The position numbers and the translations under genes are program-made. A model generated the notes under the pieces. It was not told where the DNA came from. It saw nothing but the letters and a program-made list of their open reading frames with translations, and ran no database searches. From Arachis hypogaea (Eukaryota; Streptophyta; Magnoliopsida; Fabales; Fabaceae), in the NCBI RefSeq assembly GCF_003086295.3, contig NC_092045.1, positions 26,764,022 to 26,828,021 on the forward strand: 64,000 nucleotides of DNA. The letters are read 5' to 3'. Of this stretch, positions 56,155-64,000 are shown piece by piece (position 1 is the first letter of the stretch; every line of letters starts with the position of its first letter).

Positions 56155-58205
56155 ATAAGCGTTACAGAGGTTTAGAAACTTGTTGAGAAGGTAAAATGGT
56201 TAAAAACAAGGTTTTCATTGAAAAACAAGGTAGTGTGAGTATGCATAAGGTTGTGTATATGCACGCCCGATGCGTACGCACACAAAGTAAAATTTTCTAT
56301 TTTGTGTGCACGCATGAATACGTGCAGATGCCCTCAATAGAAGGTACTTCCCATCTTGTGCGTACGCATGATTTTGTGCATACGCACAACTTGAAAATTT
56401 AACAGAGTGTACGCGTGTACCAGGGTGTGAAAGGCTCTTAGTAGTAGCCACATCCCTGTGTGTGCGTGCGCACCATAGTATGCGTACGCACGTTTTCTAA
56501 AAATTACAGGGTGTGCGTGCGCACACTTGCACAACTAAAAACTTGGCCCCTGCTCAACGCATGCGCTCAACAGTGTGTGTGTGTGTGTGTGCACACAGAC
56601 CAGAATTCACAATTTCTGCAACATCACAAGATTCAAATTTTTGACACCAACTTCCAACGATCATATCTTTTCTACAAAATTTTGATTTCCACAAAATCTA
56701 TACCATTTTAAAGCTCTTTGAATTATCTTTAATTTGATACAAAATTCAATCGATTTCAAAAACTGTAGTTCAAGATATGATCCACAAAATTTGGCCTAAA
56801 ATCCGTTTTTACCAAAAACTTTAAAAGCTCAATTTTTCCAAATCTCTCAATTCAAAACCAATTTTCTTATATCCAAACCAGTTCTAATGTATCTAAATTA
56901 TATTCAAATATCTTCCAATTCATTCCATAACCTACCCATTCATATTTTCATCATTTGTACACCTAATCATCATTCAATTTATTAATCTCTTAAACAATAT
57001 GCAACAACATCACACATCAATAATTCCTCATACATAAATTCATCACTTACCACCCATCATCATTATAATAATCATCCACCACCAATCATAGTTCAATATT
57101 AATAATTCATCATCATGAAACATTAACTAAAAAATCAACACCATTTATGAACAACAACATCATTTCAACAATTATCAACAATCAATCCAATCCTATCATA
57201 AGGTTCACTAGTCAAAGTGTCCAAAAATATTACATATTACATAGAGAAAACTAAAACCATACCTTAGTCGATTCCCAATATGCACACCGCACAAAGATTG
57301 AAATCCAACAAGCTTTCAATCACCCACACCACTTTCAAAAGGCCACAATCAACTCCACAATCAAGCTATACATCATATATTTTACCAACAATCAACCTAG
57401 GGTCCCATATACATAAAACCACAAGGAATATGAATACAATCACTTTACCCAATGGAATTAGGGGTGAAACACAACAATACTTCAACGTTAGATCACCCCT
57501 AAACAATCAAAATCACAAAACTTCTTTAAAACCCAAACCTAAAAATGTGAAAACTATTAGGGATGATAAAGGGAGTGTGAAAAGTGATTTCTTACCAGTA
57601 ATACTTAGATAGAAATGATGGGCCCGGAGAGAACTTTGCGTGGCAGCTAACAACACGCGAATCAGAGCACCGTAGCTCAAGTTACAAGCAAAAGAATGAA
57701 GAAGTGAATAGGATTTTTGTTTCTTTGCTCTCCTCTCTCACTCTCACCGTGCTCCCTCTCTTTGCTACAAGGAATGAGCTGAAATGCTCATTAATGAGGG
57801 TTATATATGTTGGGTTTGGGCCTCACTTGGGCCTGGTCCAACCTGTTAGCATTTTTAACCCGTTTTGGCCCACTTTGGGTCAAAACCTTTAGAATTTGTG
57901 TCCGGTTCTCAATTCTAAATTATTTTTTGTCTTTCAAAAATAATAAATTAAATTTTTCAAAAATCTTATTTTCCTCAATACGCGGTACTGGATAGACTAG
58001 AGCCGTGCTTTGCCAGCTTAAGCACCAGTACGCATTTTTATAAAAAATTTTCGCAAAAGATACATTTTTCCACTTAGAAAATTCACTGAATTCAAATTTT
58101 ACCTTAATATTTAAGAAAAACACTTTTATACTTTTGAACCTATTCTGGGCAATTAAATTATTATTTTATCTTATCTAAACAGTCGATTCAATTACGGGTT
58201 TTACA
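56155..58205 (-). other. 5' piece of the large solo LTR
   Basis: Non-coding. GC-rich palindromes GCGTACGC and TGCGTACGCA occur from 56251 to 56530, with several 17-bp pairs (56251/56268, 56302/56319, 56357/56374) at about 50-bp period. A GT run is at 56573-56592. 57600-57900 has the reverse of the TTGGCCCAA and GGGCC phrases of the LTR at 29400. Confidence 0.65.
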
Positions 58206-58210
58206 GTACA
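58206..58210. repeat. Target-site duplication GTACA, right copy
   Basis: Matches 43397-43401. Confidence 0.88.
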
Positions 58211-60852
58211 CATATTTGAAGCAGAATTCTAACGAAGAAAAAATATAAAAAGTTAATAAACTTCATTAAAATAGAGGAATAGAAGGTTAAAAGTAAGTTG
58301 AAAAACTTACATCTCGAGCGGTTCAGATTGGGAATTTGTCTCTTTCCGAAGAACAATCATTTTTTCTTGTGCCAGATTATTGAATGATTCTTCTTCTCCA
58401 CCTAACCTGAAATCCACCGAAATCATGTCAGATTACACCTCAAGCATTGAATAGAAACACAGCCTCTATTTTATGAGAACTTACATAGTTACAATTTTTT
58501 TCCTGCCTTTTTTTTCTTGAATAAATAATTAAAGGACTTCTTTTCTAAAAAAATATATACAGAATCAGAAGTAGAAGATGGTAAGACAAGAATTAAGGAA
58601 ATGACAATAGAAATAGAAATTATGTTATCACTTGGTTTGTTTACACTGCTTTGATCTATTTGTGTTTGAAAGATAGGATCATTTTTACTTCCTAAGTTCA
58701 CCTCTGGGATTTTAAGGACAAAATAAACATCATTGAGTTTTACTGGAGTAATTAATTACATCAGGATTTATGAAATTTAATCAAATAAAAGATCTTACAT
58801 TTGGAAAGAATCATAGTGAGCTTTTGTGGAGCGGAGCCCACCTTTTGGTATGTCTACCCTTTTTTTCCGCATCCTGGGAAAGCAAAAACAATCATCAGCA
58901 ACAAAAACACCTTAAAATTTTCAATATACACCGAAAATCAACATACCATTCTGCAGCCTTTTCATATGTCTTTTTCTTTTTTGCTTCTATAAAAAATTCT
59001 TATATTTCTCCAAATAAAATTTTGATGAAAAAGTGTAACATAGCCTTATAATGCATCTTACACATTATCGGATTCAGTTTCTTTTTCAAAAGATGAATCT
59101 TCAATAATGTGCTTTCTTTTTTTTGGATTGCATACCGGAAATCAAAGAAGTATCAATGAGACTAACACAACAAAATTGATAAAATATCCCCCAATGCAAT
59201 GCATACTTTTTTAGTGGAGTCTGAACTTTTTTCATCAATTTTTTTTAATATTTGTTCTGATTCTTCACTTTTGACAATAAATTAGAAACACTCTGTTAAT
59301 ACATAAAATTTTAATGTAAACACAAAACATAGCAATGCAATGACAATTTCAGAATCTTACTTATCATCAGATCCGCTTTGGCTTTCCGATGATGAATCCT
59401 CAACAATTTGCTTCCTCTTTTTGGATACTATTCTGGACAACAAACAATCATTAGCAAAAAAACACAGTAAAAATGATAAAATACACCGAAAAATATTACT
59501 TACTTTTCTACTTTTCTGGTTGGTTGCTTTCTTGTTTTTGGTGGCTCCTCAAAGTCTTGTTCAAAATCAGACTCAGAGGAAGTAGCAGTATCACTCTCCG
59601 ATGAAATGTCCTTCTTTTTGTGTCTTTTTCTTTTTTTTTTCCTTTTTTTCTTCCTTTTTTATTCTCGTCAATTTCTTTTTTAGCTCTGCCCTCTTGACGA
59701 TGTCCTGAAACAGGTAAAACGTTAATTTATCATGTACATAAAACAAATACACCCAAATTAGAGAAAGGATTCTATTCACTTACCATATGACCCTTAGTTT
59801 TAGCTTCGATCCTCTGAAGCAGTAACTCCTTAGTCCAGTGCCTCACCCAGGGCGAGCCAGGGATTGTATCCTTGTTTTTATGTTTTGATTCATGAAAGTA
59901 TACAATCATCAAGGCATAAAGGCAGCTATTAATGGATTTTTTCTTTTTCAAGTGGTGGTCACTTATGCCCTTGATGAGGAATTTGAGGACATGGTCACCC
60001 CAATTCCACTCCCTTATGGTGTCCACACGAAAACTTGGAGGCATGTAGATAGGAGAAACCTTGTTTATCATTGTTGGCAACAAGAATGCCATTTGAATAT
60101 AGAGGATGAAAACCCTCTTGAACATAAGCCGATCTTCATCAGTGCCAACACCAATATCCATCATCAAATCCATCAGATTCTTCAATGTTTTGTCCTAGAA
60201 CTTCTATAAACTTCTTTTTCCCTAGAAAACTCTTTAAAATTAACTTTTTTTTAGAAATAGGTTGCCTACAAAAGCAGGAAAACAAAATTATCAGTTACAT
60301 TCTAATTCACTTGAAATACACCGAAACACCAGTCATATACATATCTATTTATTTTTTGAATACATGAGATAATATGATTTCAAAAGAATAGAATACAAGG
60401 AATACAATTATAAAGGTTTTGTGTAATCAGTTACCAGATGCATTCAAGCCAAGGACATCTCTTATATTTTTCGGGTTGATGGTTAACACACCGTACCGAG
60501 TGTCCAATTTCTTTGTTACCACATCAAACGAATATGCCAACTCCTTCAAGAGTTTATGCGGCAGATTCATCGAAGGGATGTACATCAGACAACCAAATGC
60601 AAATTCCTGGATGATGGCCTTCTTTTCTTCGCTCATGTTCTGGAACTTTTCATTCAATAGTCTTGTTGAGCATCTGAAATCTTTGATTTTCTGTAAACAA
60701 ACAAAACAAGAATCATTTAAATAAGCTATATTTATACAAGAAAAAATTGAGTTGGTCTAAGATATGTGTACTTACATTGTATTTTTTGGAGCAAGGTTCT
60801 TGCTTGCCAATTTTATTATAAGTAATAAAAAAATATGGCTAATGGATAAAAA

Positions 60853-61610
60853 CATCACCATTTATAGTGGAATTCGCTTGATATACATCCAAATATTAGC
60901 CACATAAACCTCTATTATCTTTTAGATTACATGACACAATATGACTTTGAAATGATATTCAAGTCAACCAAACATGCATAAATTGTCACCAGAAGTACAA
61001 GGACAATATTCTGTTTCTAGTTACACCATGTATAAGACAAGATCACCATTTACAATGGAATTCGCTTAATATACACCCAAATACCAGCCATATATACTTC
61101 GATAATTTTTTGGATTACATGACACAATATGAGTTCAAAATGATATTCGAGTCAACCAAATATGCATAAAATGACACCAGAAGTACAAGACAATATTCTA
61201 TTTCTAGTTACACTAGGTATAGGACAACATCACCATTTACAGTAGAATTTGCTTGATATACACCCAAATACGAGCCACACGCACCTCTATTATTTTTTTG
61301 ATTACATGACACTATATGAGTTCAAAAGGGAGTTCAAAATGATATTCAAGTTAACCAAACATGCATAAAATATCACCAGAAGTACAAGGACAATACTCTG
61401 TTTCTAGTTACACTAGGTATAAGACAACAGCACCAGTTACACTTGAATTCTCTTGAATATACCTTTATCATTTTTTAAATTACATGACATAATATGAGTT
61501 CAAAATGATATTCAAGTCAACCAAACATGCATAAAATGACACCATAAGCACAAGGACAATATTCAATAACAACAGCACCAATTACAGTAGAATTTACTTG
61601 AAATATAGCA
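60853..61610 (-). repeat. Tandem repeat, ~188-bp unit, in the first Ulp1 intron
   Basis: About four copies start at CATCACCATTTA or close variants: 60853, 61041, 61228, 61428 (shortened to ~145 bp) and a stub at 61573. Each unit includes TATACACCCAAAT, GATTACATGACA, CAAGTCAACCAAACATGC and CACCAGAAGTACAAGG. Units differ by point changes and one 12-bp internal duplication in the third. Confidence 0.88.
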
Positions 61611-62044
61611 AAATTTTCTATTTATACAAACTCAGTTCCAAACATGCAAACATGCACAAAAACACATGAAAATATATATTAAACTATTCGCCAAACAGAA
61701 TGTAAAACAGTTATCATCGATCGAACAGTTGGACAAGAACAGTAATATCTATTTTAAACCAAGAACACATAATGAATCTACTTAATAAATAGAAATACAA
61801 TTATATAGTGTTTTGTGTTTGAAATGAGAAACAGAAAAGTAAAAAACCTCGACAATTAGTGAAACAGTACCTTGAATAATCTTTCTTTTTTTATTTTTGT
61901 GTTTTTTAATGGAGATTTTGGGGTTTTCTTGTTGATTTCATTAAGTGTTGGTGACGATTTTGATAGATTCTTGAGAGATTTCGAACGTTGTTTGAATCTT
62001 CAGTGTTGGAGTTTGATCGAGGAAGAAGAAGAACCGTCTTTCAT

Positions 62045-62427
62045 AATCGTGACTTTGTGAGTGAGTGCGCTATTGAAACGGTTGAGTGGAGTGCGTATGT
62101 ATACACTCGTATACGTGAAAGTTGTTTTTGTTGTGCTTGGCCCAACTTGCATAACTTGTAAGCCAAAAAGTCTTGTATGCATAGCAGACCTGAAAAATAT
62201 AATATGCATATTATCTTTATGAACTTAGTCTTAATCTATTCTATTATATAAAAATTAGATTTTTACACTTAATGATGGAGCTTACGTGTTATAGTCATAC
62301 TTCTTAGAGTATTTTCCGATTTATTTTTTTCAACTCATTAAATATAATTCATTATAATAAATTAATCAGATCAACTAATTAATTTGATTAGATATTTAAA
62401 TATCAGATAATATATTATAATTTATAT
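62045..62427. other. Upstream region of the Ulp1 gene
   Basis: If the unit is a MULE its right terminal inverted repeat should be here. The stretch 62060-62215 is more complex than its surroundings, but the opposite terminus is lost in the LINE fusion, so no inverted repeat can be tested. 62216-62427 is plain AT-rich DNA. Confidence 0.4.
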
Positions 62428-63330
62428 TGTAAGATCCGAATTTTTGAAAATTAGATAATAAATCATTTAATGATTTATTTTATTTATTCGAGAATATATT
62501 TTCAGAAATTTTATATTAATTGAGTACTTTTTATTATTGATTTAAAATCTTTAATCATCAAAAAGCAATGATAATTTTATATACTTTAATTTGAATAATT
62601 ATACTTTGAACTTTATTTTATAATTTCAAAGAAGTTAATTTGATTATCTCTAATTATTAAATTAGAGTATTTATTTGAAACCAAATTGTAAGTTGATAAT
62701 TAAATAGTATTTTTATAGATATTATTATTGGATTAAAATTAGTTTTCAATTACTCTATTACCCCTAATTTTATTAAAATTTTCAAATTATCCTTACCCCT
62801 TTTTAATTTATAAACCCTAACTAAATAACACTCTCACCCACACCCCCAACATTACAGTCGCCACCCCCTTCTTTTGAACACCCCCACCCCCCAATGAAAA
62901 AGAAAAGAAAGAAAAGGAATAAGAGAAGAGAGGGTTGCGACATGAACGAAGGAGGAAGGAGCTTTGGCTGCACCGTGCCACGCCCAACCACCGTCGAGCT
63001 GCTTCATGTCATCGTTCCATCCATGGAGCCACAAGCTCGCGTCGCCACCAATCCATCGCGAAGAGAGAGAGCCGCGATGAGGGAGAAAGGATTGGCACTG
63101 ACGGCTGCATCGTCACCGCCGCTGGAGGGTCGCCGTCGTCGAGCTGGGCATCATCGCCATCACTGTCAAGCCACATTGGAGAAAAGGCATCGCCGCCGTG
63201 GCTCCATTGTCACTGAAGATTCCAATTGCCGCTGCTGCATATGAGAGAGAGAAACACGTGAAGCTGTGCTGTGGAGATGGCTGTTTCCGCTGCTATTGGA
63301 GATCCACTGTTGCTGCTGCCATGGACGCTA
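62428..63330 (+). mobile_element. Probable LTR fragment
   Basis: Begins TGTAAGATCCGAATTTTTG, an LTR-like start, and is AT-rich followed by a C/G-rich segment (62840-63330) with CATCGCCG-type repeats. The 117-codon Arg-rich frame at 62894-63244 has no domain and is not taken as a gene. It is cut at 63331 by another LTR-like end. Confidence 0.45.
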
Positions 63331-64000
63331 TGTAACGACCCAATTTTCAGTATGTCTAAATCATACCGGAAATTGAGCACTACCAACTTGTCTTCCAAGT
63401 TATTATCTATTATTTATTATATGAGCCTGATTCGTTGTTAAAAGCGTCGTTATTTTGCAAGGTACTTTTCTTTTTGAAAATGTTTGCATTAATATACGGG
63501 ATCATTTACAATCATTTCACATATAATAACAGATACAATAGTTATAAATAACCACACTTATATACATTTCATGCAGTTAACAACATTCAGTTATCTAGCC
63601 GTTATCAGAGTATAGATTTTAGTTAGAGCACCCCTAGATATATCTAGATAATAACTACGTACTTATATATACTTACAACCTTCCAGGCCCTGACCTGTTC
63701 AACAAGTCCCTAAGCTGGTGCCCAGGCTAGCCTAGACTCTATACACACCTAATCCCTCTAAACTAAAAAAGCGAAGGAAAGTACGTTCTAGGTCTTCAAA
63801 ACTCGAGTCAGGTGGAAAGTCATTAAAGGCAGAAGATTGTCTACAACTGCTCTGAACGATCATACGTCGTCAAAGAGCATCTCCCTGGTACTTTATTGAG
63901 TGGCCACAAACTAGCAACATCATACGAAGGACCTAGGCTAAAGTTCATAGATAAATGGGGTGTAGATGTCGGCTGGTCTCACGGTATATGCGTATAAACA
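63331..64000. mobile_element. Edge of another LTR element, open to the right
   Basis: Starts TGTAACGACCCAATTTTCAG, a common LTR terminus in legumes, and continues as non-coding repeat-like sequence to the window end. Orientation and family cannot be set without the other end. Confidence 0.45.

Larger units (their letters stand above)
43402..58205 (-). mobile_element. Solo LTR of the large-LTR family, carrying two nested insertions
   Basis: In minus orientation it begins TGTAAAACCCG (58205 side) and ends GGGTGTTACA (43402 side), the same ends as the solo LTR at 29278-32818. Removing the two insertions and their duplications leaves about 4.1 kb in three pieces: 43402-43740, 45267-46973 and 56155-58205. 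No coding domain in any piece. Piece 3 carries CpG-rich palindromes at 56251-56530. Piece 1 has a TA run near 43490. Confidence 0.82.
41211..62044 (-). pseudogene. Plant-mobile-domain plus Ulp1 cysteine protease gene, split by a 14.8-kb nest
   Basis: A multi-exon minus-strand gene starting at ATG 62044. Exons I can place: 61871-62044, 60435-60690, 59784-60265, 59514-59704, 59361-59432, 59207-59267, about 59071-59136, 58946-59000, 58797-58875, 58633-58730 and 58320-58410. Beyond the insertion (43402-58205), blocks at about 43323-43396, 43085-43150, 42830-43020, 42490-42700, 42090-42245, 41830-42045, 41590-41720, 41450-41535 and 41240-41370. The N-terminal part is a plant mobile domain (L-Y-I-Q-M-A-F-L-L-P). 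The C-terminal part is a C48/Ulp1 peptidase: His in H-W-W-I-W, Asn where Asp is usual in V-L-N-P-Y-H-K, Gln in G-Q-Q-T, Cys in Y-D-C-A-V-Y-V-M-K-W. Such genes occur inside Kaonashi-type MULEs. A TGA at 62000-62002 and frame breaks in exon 3 argue for decay. Confidence 0.78.

Noticed and set aside
62894..63244. Arg-rich 117-codon open frame
   Set aside because: Low-complexity composition in a GC-rich LTR segment, overlapping open frames in other phases, no domain.
1..64000. Endogenous pararetrovirus or other viral insertion
   Set aside because: All RT fragments are followed or preceded by integrase, LTR or LINE features; no movement-protein or coat-protein motif was seen.
1..64000. tRNA or rRNA genes
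   Set aside because: No cloverleaf-compatible A and B boxes or rRNA core sequences recognised; tRNA-Asp similarity is confined to primer-binding sites.

Overview
The window is plant nuclear DNA, most likely from a legume and probably Arachis (peanut or a wild relative). The evidence is one spliced plant gene with 11 exons, dense nested LTR retrotransposons, and FAR1-like, Ulp1-like and Athila-like repeats whose wording matches what I remember of peanut. No database was searched, so the species call is an inference. Nothing bacterial, plasmid-like or phage-like was seen.

Layout. 1-6030: a decayed minus-strand Ty3/gypsy element of the Tat lineage (gag, protease, RT, double RNase H, integrase) with a plus-strand coiled-coil ORF beyond integrase. 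It is fused without an LTR to the RNase H end of a minus-strand Ty1/copia element (6034-20759). The copia element is split by a complete 9.9-kb Athila-like element at 7990-17928 (target-site duplication ATAAT) that has gag-protease but no RT or integrase. 21201-25600: the one clearly intact host gene, a peroxisomal NAD carrier homologue (PXN type, 341 aa) whose 11 exons join in frame. 25.6-28.95 kb is AT-rich intergenic DNA. 28.96-32.94 kb is a LINE fragment split by a 3.5-kb solo LTR.

32.9-62.0 kb reads as one old MULE-like unit. A plus-strand FAR1/FRS-type transposase pseudogene converges on a minus-strand plant-mobile-domain/Ulp1-protease gene. The FRS gene holds a 5.4-kb gag-only element (35149-40540, duplication AAGTG) in its last intron. 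The Ulp1 gene is split by a 14.8-kb nest: a solo LTR (43402-58205, duplication GTACA) containing a second solo LTR (43741-45261, GCCTC) and a 9.2-kb non-autonomous element (46974-56149, CTTAG). That last element itself contains a further solo LTR (50871-52305). The right end (62.4-64 kb) holds edges of further LTR elements.

The most striking pattern is not a gene. Four or more otherwise different LTR families carry arrays of ~16-bp CpG-rich imperfect palindromes (consensus near TGACGCGNNCGCGTGG). These come in pairs 17 bp apart, with the pair repeating every ~50 bp. The Athila-like family instead carries GGCGTTNAACGCC palindromes every 31 bp. In several LTRs the array lies just upstream of a TATA-like sequence. 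In two non-autonomous elements a second array lies between the first ORF and a small lysine-rich ORF. This suggests a shared, interchangeable enhancer-like cassette, but that reading is inference.
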